A model generated the notes under the pieces. The model had not been told where the DNA came from. It did not search any database and was given only the letters and a program-made list of their open reading frames with translations. Below are positions 15,615 through 23,655 of a DNA stretch of 64,000 bases, piece by piece. The DNA is from Bacteroidia bacterium (GTDB taxonomy: Bacteria; Bacteroidota; Ignavibacteria; UBA10030), in NCBI GenBank assembly GCA_022180565.1, contig BQML01000008.1, forward strand, positions 62,001-126,000, written 5' to 3'. Position 1 is the stretch's first letter. Every line of letters begins with the position of its first letter. Position numbers and translations under genes: made by a program.

Positions 15615-16983
15615 CCGGAATGCCGTATTCCCCATAGTTCACATGGTCCTTCCATTTTGGTCTTTCTTCGGCAATGAAACCCATCGAATCCGAGGGAAGT
15701 TCAGAGACGGTGTGTTCGATCCTCGTGAGCCATTCTTGCTCGCGTTCGCTGAGAAGCAGATGTTGTTTCGACAAGCCTTCCCGCAGGAGATCAACGGCCT
15801 TGACGGCGACGGCAACCCCCCGCCGGTAATCGTCCTGCTCCGAAACGATGGCCCGGGCCAGCGCCTCGACCGCCCTCGGAGATAAAATAAAGGCTTGCGG
15901 ATCAAGACCGGCGTCGGATTCCGAAAACCAATCGCGGAGTCTGCGGCCCTCTCCCCTGCCCGCCGCCACGTTCATCAGTCTGCAATCATACACAAGTTGT
16001 TCCATGGAAACAACAGGCGCCATGCCGGCCAGCAGCTTGATGTTCTGCACGGATTCATTGCTCCAGAGGTCCGCGTAGCAACCGGCGATATTGCCTACAG
16101 GGCTCAGATGCGCGCAGGCGGCGGATTTGCCTTCCATGGACATGGGAAGCCCGGTGATCGCCTTGAGAATAGCGTTCTCATATCCGCAATCCTTGCCCGG
16201 TCCGGCGGCACCGACCTCGTAGGCAACCAGGGAGCGGACTGCCGTAACGGCGCGGACAACGGCGGCAAACACCCGCGGAATATATCCCTGGTCTGCCAGT
16301 ACCATAGCCGTATTGCCGATGCCGCATGCCGTGTCCCCCGCAGGCACGGTACCGGTTTCCCTGGCAACGCGAACGATCTTTTCCCAGAGAAATTCCATGT
16401 CCGCACAGCCCAGGACGACTGTGCCGAAGAGGATTCCCCTCACATCTGCCGCCATGATTGCCTGATCCGTGACTTCCTTGCCGCCGGTGGATTCAATGGA
16501 CAGAAGATCGGCACCCGCCCGTGCACACCGGCGAAAGCTCTCCAGAAGCAATTCCGTTTCACGCCCGCGCCTTCTCTGGGGAGGTTTGTTCTGCTCCCGA
16601 ATATCGACGGGCGTGATCCTCAGCAGGGACTGCAGACCATGCGATGTCCTGAATTCTGCCAGGATCCCCGCAATCAGTGAGGTGATCGACTCACCCATGG
16701 GCGGATCGACGGTCATGGGCGGCAGGAGCTCAAATTCGACGACAACGGATTGCTGGCCGAGATGGACAGCCCGTTCGCACACGGCTGTGACGATTTCGCG
16801 ATACATCGCCTCGATTTCCATGGCAGGCGTGTCCTCGATGCTCATGGGCGGAAGCGTGAACTTGATCTCCGGAAGCACCTTTCCACCGCCGATCAACACG
16901 CCGTTTCGTCTCAGGGGAGTTCCTGCGACACCAAAGAGGAGAGCATCGGCTCCCAGGGTAAGGCTGTTGAATCGCTTTCTCAT
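15604..16983 (-). CDS. MtaB-like corrinoid-dependent methyltransferase (methanol type)
   Basis: 459 residues, the usual MtaB length. In methanogens MtaB breaks the C-O bond of methanol at zinc and passes methyl to the Co(I) corrinoid of MtaC. The zinc ligands known for Methanosarcina MtaB (Glu164, Cys220, Cys269) have counterparts here at Glu164 (LLSIESTGGKE), Cys220 (DTACGIGNTAMVLADQ) and Cys266 (GAAGPGKDCGYENAILKAITG). An active enzyme is thus likely, but the substrate may be methanol or another methoxy compound. It overlaps the corrinoid gene by four bases. No methyl-CoM chemistry is expected in this bacterium, so tetrahydrofolate is the plausible final acceptor (inference). Confidence 0.88.
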   Translation of the reverse strand: MRKRFNSLTLGADALLFGVAGTPLRRNGVLIGGGKVLPEIKFTLPPMSIEDTPAMEIEAMYREIVTAVCERAVHLGQQSVVVEFELLPPMTVDPPMGESITSLIAGILAEFRTSHGLQSLLRITPVDIREQNKPPQRRRGRETELLLESFRRCARAGADLLSIESTGGKEVTDQAIMAADVRGILFGTVVLGCADMEFLWEKIVRVARETGTVPAGDTACGIGNTAMVLADQGYIPRVFAAVVRAVTAVRSLVAYEVGAAGPGKDCGYENAILKAITGLPMSMEGKSAACAHLSPVGNIAGCYADLWSNESVQNIKLLAGMAPVVSMEQLVYDCRLMNVAAGRGEGRRLRDWFSESDAGLDPQAFILSPRAVEALARAIVSEQDDYRRGVAVAVKAVDLLREGLSKQHLLLSEREQEWLTRIEHTVSELPSDSMGFIAEERPKWKDHVNYGEYGIPDDV

Positions 16984-17618
16984 CGGCTGTTCAGCAATTC
17001 TTTGACGACATCCACCGCCGTTGCGGCATCGCGCGCATAGCCGTCGGCGCCGATCTCGCTTGCGAAGTTTTTGGAGATCGGCGCGCCTCCGACGATCACC
17101 TTGACGTGCGCCCGCAGATCGCGCTGTTTCAATGCCTCAATCACCGTTTTCATATGCACCATGGTTGTCGTGAGGAGCGCCGACATGCCGACCACATCCG
17201 GATGTTCCCGCTCGATCGCATCGATGAACTTCTCCACCCGCACATCCGTCCCGAGATCCACCACGTCGAATCCCGCCCCCTGGAGCATGATGGCAACGAG
17301 GTTCTTGCCGATGTCGTGCATATCGCCGCGCACCGTGCCCAGGACCACCTTGCCAAGCGGCTCGTGTCTCGCGGCGACGAGCAGCGGCTTCACAAGTTCC
17401 ATGCCCGCTTTCATGGCGCCGGCAACGGCCAGCACTTCCGGAAGGAACATTTGTCCCGACTTGAACTTTGCCGCAACCACTTCCATCCCCGCAATCAATC
17501 CTTCCTTCAACACCCTCTCGGCAGGGCATCCTTCCGCAAGCGCCGCCTCCACGGCCTTGCGCGCCCGTTCCGAGTATCCGTTTTGAACATGCTGAGCTAT
17601 TTCCGCATATCTATCCAT
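16980..17618 (-). CDS. Corrinoid-binding protein (MtaC/MttC type)
   Basis: 212 residues: a helical cap (about 1-85, B12-binding-2) and a Rossmann corrinoid domain with the base-off/His-on signature GDMHDIGKNLV (Asp99, His101, Gly104), then SALLTTTM and VGGAPIS loops that hold the nucleotide tail. It shuttles a methyl group between the MtaB-like and UroD-like partners. The ATG at 17618 is chosen because GGGAG lies six bases upstream and the longer frame would run back into the preceding gene. It sits 10 bases after the UroD-like stop. Confidence 0.92.
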   Translation of the reverse strand: MDRYAEIAQHVQNGYSERARKAVEAALAEGCPAERVLKEGLIAGMEVVAAKFKSGQMFLPEVLAVAGAMKAGMELVKPLLVAARHEPLGKVVLGTVRGDMHDIGKNLVAIMLQGAGFDVVDLGTDVRVEKFIDAIEREHPDVVGMSALLTTTMVHMKTVIEALKQRDLRAHVKVIVGGAPISKNFASEIGADGYARDAATAVDVVKELLNSR

Positions 17619-17628
17619 TGATTGCTCC

Positions 17629-18777
17629 CTAATATCGTCCATAGGTTTCCGCGACCTCCACCATCGCAAAGATGTTCTCATGCGGGGTATCGCGTCCGCA
17701 CTGATCGCCCGTCGAAAGCACAAAACCGCCGTCGGCCGCCGCTGCATCAATCAACCGGCGGCACTTTTCCTTCACTTGTTCCGGCGAGGCGTTCAGCATG
17801 AAGTCGAACGTGTTGATGTTTCCTTTGATACACAGCTTGTCCCCGACCCTGCGCTTCGCCTCAGCAATATCGACATTGCCGCCGGGCGGCTCTTCCATCG
17901 GCTCCATCACATCGATGTCCGTCTCTTCAGCCACGATCTGCACCAGTTCCCAGGATCGCCCGCAGACATGGAGATGCGCCAAAACACCCTCCTCATGGCA
18001 GACCTTCGCCGCTTGCTGAAGGAGCGGAAGTTCGTACGTTCGAAACAACGCCGGCGAGCTGATGCTGAGGCTTGCCGAGGAACCCCCGAACATCACTTCG
18101 TCTGGATGCGCTTGTGCAAGCGCCCTGACGTACGCAAGCGCCCAATCCAGGTACAGCTCATGGACTTCCTGCATGAATTTTTCCTCCTCATGAAAGTCCA
18201 TGAAACATCGCTCGAATCCGCCATGACGCAGATTGAACCACCAATCCTGAAACACCGGAACAACTGGCGAGTAGACCCCAAGGTCCCCGATACGATCCCT
18301 GTCTCTGAAGTCGGCCTCATACTTCCACGGGCCTGTCCCCATCCACAACTTCAATTTCTTGAAGTCTTCTTTCAAATCCTTCACCGGTTTCGTCTCCTTC
18401 CAGGGCGGTTCATCGTGGAAGAACATTTCTTCTTCCGTGAGATCGCCCAGCGGGGTATGACAAACTCGCTTCACCAGCTTTCCGTCCTGAACAGGCTCAA
18501 TCGTTTCGACAAATTCGGGCGCGTCCGGAGGACGAATCTCCTTTAATCCTCCATAAACGTACCATCCGTCTATGCCAAAATATTTGACCGTATCGACATA
18601 GACGTGTGTGTAAGTCTCGGATGTCCATCCCGTATGATCGCTTCCATCAAGAAACAATTCATGGAACGGCCTTCCTGTGCGTTTCGCAGGCACCATCACC
18701 GAGATGTCGGGGCATACGGGCACACGGTCTGCCTTCTTCCTGCGAAACGCCATTCTTAACCTCTCTTTTGATGTCAT
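17629..18777 (-). CDS. UroD-fold methyltransferase, MtaA/MtbA-like
   Basis: 382 residues of the uroporphyrinogen decarboxylase superfamily. Methylcobamide:CoM-type enzymes carry a zinc motif His-x-Cys...Cys, present here as His270-x-Cys272 (HLHVCGRS) and Cys360 (STGDQCGRDTP), whereas true HemE lacks it. It would move methyl from the corrinoid to a thiol or to tetrahydrofolate, or act as a second substrate-specific demethylase. Gene order beside a corrinoid protein supports the methyltransferase reading over haem synthesis. It overlaps the isomerase gene by four bases. Confidence 0.87.
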   Translation of the reverse strand: MTSKERLRMAFRRKKADRVPVCPDISVMVPAKRTGRPFHELFLDGSDHTGWTSETYTHVYVDTVKYFGIDGWYVYGGLKEIRPPDAPEFVETIEPVQDGKLVKRVCHTPLGDLTEEEMFFHDEPPWKETKPVKDLKEDFKKLKLWMGTGPWKYEADFRDRDRIGDLGVYSPVVPVFQDWWFNLRHGGFERCFMDFHEEEKFMQEVHELYLDWALAYVRALAQAHPDEVMFGGSSASLSISSPALFRTYELPLLQQAAKVCHEEGVLAHLHVCGRSWELVQIVAEETDIDVMEPMEEPPGGNVDIAEAKRRVGDKLCIKGNINTFDFMLNASPEQVKEKCRRLIDAAAADGGFVLSTGDQCGRDTPHENIFAMVEVAETYGRY

Positions 18778-19736
18778 GGTATGGATGCCTTGGTCGAGTT
18801 TTGGTCACGGGGCGGCCAAAAACGGGAGAGAAAATTCGCCCCTCTGAGAAGAGCGTCTTTGATCGCCTCTTCCGAATCCTCCCACTCCGGATCCTCCAAT
18901 TCAATAGAGAGCGTTCCCTCGAACCCCGCCTCGTGAAGCGCCCCTGTAAACCTTGCCCAGTCGATGCTTCCCTTGCCCGGCAGACGGTACCGCCACCACC
19001 CCGGATCGCGGGGCTCCGAGGTCAACTGCGGCCCATAGATACCGTATCGATACAAACCCTCAGGCAGAAGCTCACAGTCCTTTGCGTGAACATGGAAGAT
19101 CTTTTCTCGGAAATCTCTCACCGCTTTCTCGTAATCGATGGCGAGCCAAAAGAGGTGAGACGGATCAAAGTTCAATCCGAAATTCTCGAACGGCAGTTCG
19201 TGAAAAAGAGCGCTCCACAGTTCAGGAGAATATGCCAGGCTCCCCGGCGCGTTGAACTTCTGCCATCCTGTCATAGGACAGTTTTCAATCATGACTCTTA
19301 CTCCCCTGTCTTTCGCAAAACTGAGAATTTTTCTCAGCTCTTTTACAATCTCCCGGAAAGATTCGGAGGGGGTCAGATTTGGGTGAGCGCCGACGAACGT
19401 GCCGACGAGGTTCACGTTCAAGGCCGCCGCGGCGTCGATCACCTTCCGCAAGTGACTTCGCACATGATCTCTGACGGCGGCATCCGGGTCCAGAAGATTA
19501 TCGTAATAGGCGAGCGCAGAAATCGTTTTTCCCTTTTCAGCAAGGAGATCTTTGAAGCGGTCGGCGGAAGCGTTGAGAGAGTCAACATCGATATGACTGC
19601 CCTTGAACTTACGCTTGGAACCAGACGGCCACGCCGCCACTTCAAGGGCATCAAATTTCGTGCCCTGGGTCCATCGAATCAGGTTCTCAAGTGAAGTCTC
19701 GAGGAGGCAGGAAGTAAGAAATCCGATTCTCTTCAT
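18774..19736 (-). CDS. Sugar-phosphate isomerase/epimerase-type TIM barrel
   Basis: 320 residues of the xylose-isomerase-like/AP-endonuclease-2 fold. Metal-site landmarks appear in order: MIENCPMTGW (Glu), FGLNFDPSHLFW (Asp and His), KIFHVHAKDCE (His and Asp), and LSIELEDPEW (Glu). Members include inosose dehydratase, hydroxypyruvate isomerase and tagatose/psicose epimerases. It is first in the six-gene operon and starts 62 bases after the -10 box at 19798-19803. There is no Shine-Dalgarno on this strand; GGAAGGAGG occurs on the opposite strand. It is the best pointer to a polyhydroxylated substrate for the operon. Confidence 0.85.
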   Translation of the reverse strand: MKRIGFLTSCLLETSLENLIRWTQGTKFDALEVAAWPSGSKRKFKGSHIDVDSLNASADRFKDLLAEKGKTISALAYYDNLLDPDAAVRDHVRSHLRKVIDAAAALNVNLVGTFVGAHPNLTPSESFREIVKELRKILSFAKDRGVRVMIENCPMTGWQKFNAPGSLAYSPELWSALFHELPFENFGLNFDPSHLFWLAIDYEKAVRDFREKIFHVHAKDCELLPEGLYRYGIYGPQLTSEPRDPGWWRYRLPGKGSIDWARFTGALHEAGFEGTLSIELEDPEWEDSEEAIKDALLRGANFLSRFWPPRDQNSTKASIP

Positions 19737-19797
19737 GAGTGCGGAAGGAGGTGTGTGGGAAAATCAGAGGAAGACGGATGAAGAACTCGCTCGAGGA

Positions 19798-19826
19798 AAT
19801 ATATCTGTTTGAGAAAGGTGAATCAA
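19798..19826 (-). promoter_or_regulatory. Sigma70-like promoter of the corrinoid methyltransferase operon
   Basis: On the minus strand TTGATT (19826-19821) and TATATT (19803-19798) are 17 bases apart and point at the isomerase start at 19736. It is back to back with the promoter of the respiratory operon; the two -35 boxes are 33 bases apart. Confidence 0.7.
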
Positions 19827-19859
19827 GGAGTTCAGCGGAAATCGACAATCGTTATTATC

Positions 19860-19888
19860 TTGACTTGTCTGAGATTTTTTTGTTTAAT
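19860..19888 (+). promoter_or_regulatory. Sigma70-like promoter of the ACIII-caa3 operon
   Basis: TTGACT (19860-19865) and TTTAAT (19883-19888) are separated by 17 bases and point at actA. Transcription would start near 19895, upstream of the hairpin at 19940. Confidence 0.7.
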
Positions 19889-19939
19889 TAGGAATCATTC
19901 TTACGTCGGTTTTTTCCATTCTTTTGAAAAATGTTTGAT

Positions 19940-19964
19940 GCCGCGGTCCTTCCGCGGCTTTTTT
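19940..19964 (+). terminator. Leader terminator or attenuator ahead of actA
   Basis: GCCGCGG (19940-19946) pairs with CCGCGGC (19952-19958) around TCCTT and is followed at once by six T residues (19959-19964). It has the full shape of an intrinsic terminator on the plus strand. It lies about 45 bases after the predicted start of the respiratory operon transcript and 52 bases before actA, with no plus-strand gene upstream that it could serve. It is therefore either an attenuator or the end of a short leader RNA. Confidence 0.75.
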
Positions 19965-20015
19965 CCGTTCCCCTGAGCCCTTCCGGGGATTCACAGCAGA
20001 AACAAGGCAGCACTC

Positions 20016-20666
20016 TTGGCCCAAATATTCCGTCCAAGCATGAAGGTTGTATCCCGCGCCAGTATTGTCGCGTTTTTGCTGGTGCTGGCTCTTCTTGTTT
20101 GGGTGGGATCAAGCATTTACCGCGCGGGGTACACAACAGGCGTGGGAGTGCCCAGGGAACAGCCGATTCCCTTCAGTCATGAACATCATGTGAGCGGGCT
20201 GGGAATCAGCTGCGAGTATTGTCATGTGTCCGTCACCGAGGCATCGTTTGCGGGCATTCCTCCGACGTACACATGCATGACCTGCCATTCGCAGATTTGG
20301 AATACGAGTCCCATGCTTGCCGCCGTGCGGACGAGTGCCGCGACGGGAAAGCCGCTCACCTGGATTCGCGTTCATGATCTCCCCGATTTCACGTACTTCA
20401 ATCACAGTATTCACGTCAACAAAGGCGTCGGGTGCGAAACCTGTCACGGACCGGTGGACAGAATGCCGTTGACGTGGAGGGTGAACACACTGTTCATGTC
20501 GTGGTGCCTCGAATGCCACCGCGCACCCGAAAAGTTTATCAGACCCCGTGAAGAAGTCTTCACCATGAACTGGAAAGCAGCGGGCACGGAAGAGGGAAAG
20601 GAATTGGTGAAGAAGTACGGCATTGCCGTACAACAGCTTTCGGACTGTTCCATCTGCCACCGTTGA
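20016..20666 (+). CDS. actA: Alternative complex III pentahaem cytochrome ActA
   Basis: 216 residues with one N-terminal membrane anchor (about 15-37) and five CxxCH haem sites: CEYCH, CMTCH, CETCH, CLECH and CSICH. ActA is the periplasmic multihaem subunit of alternative complex III, which oxidises menaquinol and passes electrons on to a cytochrome c or caa3 oxidase. The TTG at 20016, with AAGG eight to nine bases upstream, is preferred over the ATG at 20040 because ActA proteins commonly begin with an M-x-Q-[IL]-F-x-P stretch, which is MAQIFRPS here. First gene of a 12-gene operon. Confidence 0.93.
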   Translation: MAQIFRPSMKVVSRASIVAFLLVLALLVWVGSSIYRAGYTTGVGVPREQPIPFSHEHHVSGLGISCEYCHVSVTEASFAGIPPTYTCMTCHSQIWNTSPMLAAVRTSAATGKPLTWIRVHDLPDFTYFNHSIHVNKGVGCETCHGPVDRMPLTWRVNTLFMSWCLECHRAPEKFIRPREEVFTMNWKAAGTEEGKELVKKYGIAVQQLSDCSICHR

Positions 20667-20673
20667 GAGACGC

Positions 20674-23655
20674 ATGAGCACCACTACCCCACTCGATCTC
20701 CACCAGATCAGGGCGAAACTGCAGAGCAAGCAGGGAAGCGAATACTGGCGCTGTCTTGAAGAACTCGCCGAAACGGAGGAATTTCGGGAATTCCTTCATC
20801 GCGAATTTCCGCGGGAGGCCTCGGTGTGGGACGATTCCTCGATGGGTCGAAGGCAGTTCCTCATGCTCATGGGCGCCTCCTTGGCACTCGCCGGGCTCAA
20901 CGCGTGCACAAAACAGCCCGATGAGAAAATCATCCCGTTTGTCCGCTCGCCCGAATTAGTCACACCCGGCGTACCACTTTCCTTTGCAACCGCGATGGTC
21001 CACGGCGGCTTTGCGACCGGAATTCTGGTCACAAGCCACATGGGACGTCCGACCAAGATCGAAGGCAATCCCGACCATCCGGCAAGCCTGGGGGCCACCG
21101 ATGCATTCACGCAAGCATCCATCCTGTCACTCTACGATCCCGACCGATCGCAGGTTCCTCTCAACAGGGGCCTCATCAGCACGCGTGATAAGTTTCTCCA
21201 GGCACTTTCCCAGTCCCTTCAGGCAAAGAGAGCCAACGGGGGTGCGGGATTGCGAATCCTCACTGAAACGGTGACCTCGCCGACCCTTGGAGATCAGCTT
21301 GCGCGCCTCCTTCATCAATTCCCCCATGCCCGCTGGCATCGGTACGAACCTGTGACTCTGGATTCCGTCCGGGAAGGGGCACGGATCGCTTTCGGGTGGA
21401 TCATGAGCACGAGGTATCATCTGGACAAAGCCGACATCGTGCTGGCGCTGGATTCTGATTTTCTCACTCATGGTCCGGGAGCTGTGAGATACGCGCGGGA
21501 CTTTGCGCAGAAGCGCAAAGTTGCCGGCGGCAAGCAAACAATGAACCGTTTGTATTCCATCGAGTCTTCGCCAACCAATGTCGGCGCGATCGCGGATCAT
21601 CGGCTGGGAGTGAGACCGCACGAGGTCGAGTCCTTGATACGGAGAATCGCTCGAGGGCTCGGCATTCCTGTTCAAACGCCGGCGGAATCCGACGGGCATG
21701 ATTCGTGGCTTGCCGCGCTCGTGCAGGACCTCCGAACGCACCAGGGATCTTCGGTTGTCATTCCCGGCCCTTATCAGCCCCCCGCCGTGCACGCGCTGGC
21801 CCACGCCATCAACGAGCGTCTTGGCAACGTCGGGAAGACGGTGAGTTATTCTGACCCCGTGGAGATTCAACCGGAGCAAAGCCAGGCCGAATCTCTTCGC
21901 GAACTGGTGAGCGACATTCGCGACGGCCAGGTGGACATGCTGGTCATCATGGGCGGCAATCCCGTGTATCATGCGCCCGTGGATCTTGACTTCGGAGGCG
22001 CACTTGCGTCAGTGGCGTTCTCGATTCACCTCGGTCTCTATGCCGATGAAACGGCGGCAGAATGCACCTGGCACGTTCCACAGGCTCACTATCTTGAAAC
22101 ATGGTCCGATGCCCGCGCCTATGACGGCACCGCGACTATTGTTCAGCCCCTCATCACACCGCTCTATGCCGGAGTGTCCTCCGACCACGAGCTTCTGGAA
22201 TTGATGCTGGGAGCCGCTGAGCCGAAATCCTACGACATTGTGCGCGATTTTTGGCGACGTCACTCGGCTTCGCGTGACTTTGAGACGTTTTGGAAAACCT
22301 CGCTCCATGACGGTCTCGTCGCGGGCAGTGCTTTCCCTTCACGGAATGTCCGGGTCCGCATGAAGGAGGTCCAGGCTCTTTCGGCGAAGAACGACGCGCC
22401 GAAGGACGAACTTTGTCTTGTTTTCCGTCCTGATCCGACCGTGTGGGACGGACGGTACGCAAACAACGGATGGCTACAGGAATTGCCCAAGCCGCTTACG
22501 ACGCTGACGTGGGACAATGCCGTGCTCGTGAGTCCCGCGACAGCCGGAAGGTTCGGCTTGCAGAATGAGGACGTTGTGGAAATATCCGGTGACGGGCGGA
22601 CCATATTCGGTCCCGTTTGGATAACACCCGGCCATCCCGATCAGACAGCGACGGTCCATCTTGGGTATGGTCGCGCGAAGGCCGGACGTGTCGGTTCGAA
22701 GCGGGGATTCAGCGTTCAAGCAATCCGGACTTCGAACTCTCCGTGGTGGGTCTCGGGCATCCGGATAATCAGGACAGGCGCAAAAGCAAGGCTTGCCGTA
22801 ACCCAGCACCATCACTTGATGGAGGGGCGGAATCTCGTGCGCTCTGCGTCCCTCGCCGAATATGTGGCAACCCCGGATTTTGCCTCGGAGCATCAGCCGG
22901 CCGCACAAGCGAGCCTGTACCCTGATCATGAGTACGACGGGTATGCGTGGGGCATGTCGATCGACCTGAGTGCGTGCACGGGCTGTAATGCCTGCGTCAT
23001 CGCCTGCCAGGCGGAGAACAACATTCCTATTGTCGGGAAGGACCAGGTGCTTGCCGGACGCGAAATGCATTGGATCCGGATTGACCGGTATTACAAGGGG
23101 TCGCTTGATGATCCGGAGGTTGTCTTTCAGCCCGTCACCTGCATGCACTGCGAGAACGCACCATGCGAAGTGGTGTGCCCCGTCGCTGCGACGGTGCACG
23201 ATTCCGAAGGCCTGAATGTGATGGTGTACAACAGATGCATCGGCACCCGGTACTGCTCCAACAACTGTCCCTACAAGGTTCGGCGATTCAACTTCCTCCA
23301 GTATTCAACTGCAGAGCCGACCCTCGCCATGCAGAAGAATCCTGAGGTGACCGTCCGCAGCCGCGGCGTGATGGAGAAGTGCTCTTATTGCGTGCAGAGG
23401 ATCAGTGCGGCGCGGATTGCGGCTAAGAAGGAGGGACGGGAGATCAGGGATGGTGAGGTGGTGACAGCCTGCCAGGCCGCGTGCCCCTCGCAGGCCATTG
23501 TCTTCGGCAACCTCAACGATCCGGAAAGCCGCATCGCCGGTCTGAAAGCCGATCCCCTGGACTACGGTTTGCTCACAGAGCTTAATACCAAACCGAGAAC
23601 GAGCTATCTCGCCAGGGTGACAAACCCGAACCGGGAGCAAGACATCTCAGCATGA
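20674..23655 (+). CDS. actB: Alternative complex III molybdopterin-like/Fe-S subunit ActB
   Basis: 993 residues starting at the ATG seven bases after actA. A twin-arginine-type motif GRRQFLMLMGASLALAG (about 57-74) marks export. The first two thirds are a molybdopterin-oxidoreductase fold that in this family has no cofactor; the last third (from about 765) is an NrfC-like ferredoxin part with CTGCNACVIAC, CMHCENAPCEVVCP, CIGTRYCSNNCP and CSYCVQR...CQAACP, enough for four clusters. The fused form is the standard ActB1-ActB2 arrangement. Its stop overlaps actC by four bases. Confidence 0.95.
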   Translation: MSTTTPLDLHQIRAKLQSKQGSEYWRCLEELAETEEFREFLHREFPREASVWDDSSMGRRQFLMLMGASLALAGLNACTKQPDEKIIPFVRSPELVTPGVPLSFATAMVHGGFATGILVTSHMGRPTKIEGNPDHPASLGATDAFTQASILSLYDPDRSQVPLNRGLISTRDKFLQALSQSLQAKRANGGAGLRILTETVTSPTLGDQLARLLHQFPHARWHRYEPVTLDSVREGARIAFGWIMSTRYHLDKADIVLALDSDFLTHGPGAVRYARDFAQKRKVAGGKQTMNRLYSIESSPTNVGAIADHRLGVRPHEVESLIRRIARGLGIPVQTPAESDGHDSWLAALVQDLRTHQGSSVVIPGPYQPPAVHALAHAINERLGNVGKTVSYSDPVEIQPEQSQAESLRELVSDIRDGQVDMLVIMGGNPVYHAPVDLDFGGALASVAFSIHLGLYADETAAECTWHVPQAHYLETWSDARAYDGTATIVQPLITPLYAGVSSDHELLELMLGAAEPKSYDIVRDFWRRHSASRDFETFWKTSLHDGLVAGSAFPSRNVRVRMKEVQALSAKNDAPKDELCLVFRPDPTVWDGRYANNGWLQELPKPLTTLTWDNAVLVSPATAGRFGLQNEDVVEISGDGRTIFGPVWITPGHPDQTATVHLGYGRAKAGRVGSKRGFSVQAIRTSNSPWWVSGIRIIRTGAKARLAVTQHHHLMEGRNLVRSASLAEYVATPDFASEHQPAAQASLYPDHEYDGYAWGMSIDLSACTGCNACVIACQAENNIPIVGKDQVLAGREMHWIRIDRYYKGSLDDPEVVFQPVTCMHCENAPCEVVCPVAATVHDSEGLNVMVYNRCIGTRYCSNNCPYKVRRFNFLQYSTAEPTLAMQKNPEVTVRSRGVMEKCSYCVQRISAARIAAKKEGREIRDGEVVTACQAACPSQAIVFGNLNDPESRIAGLKADPLDYGLLTELNTKPRTSYLARVTNPNREQDISA

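Noticed and set aside
17629-18777. Reading the UroD-fold gene as hemE (haem synthesis)
   Set aside because: It carries the His-x-Cys...Cys zinc motif of corrinoid methyltransferases and lies in an operon with a corrinoid protein and MtaB-like gene.
19751-19891. Short plus-strand frame behind GGAAGGAGG between the divergent operons
   Set aside because: The only in-frame GTG overlaps the ribosome site itself, the frame covers both predicted promoters, and the composition looks non-coding.
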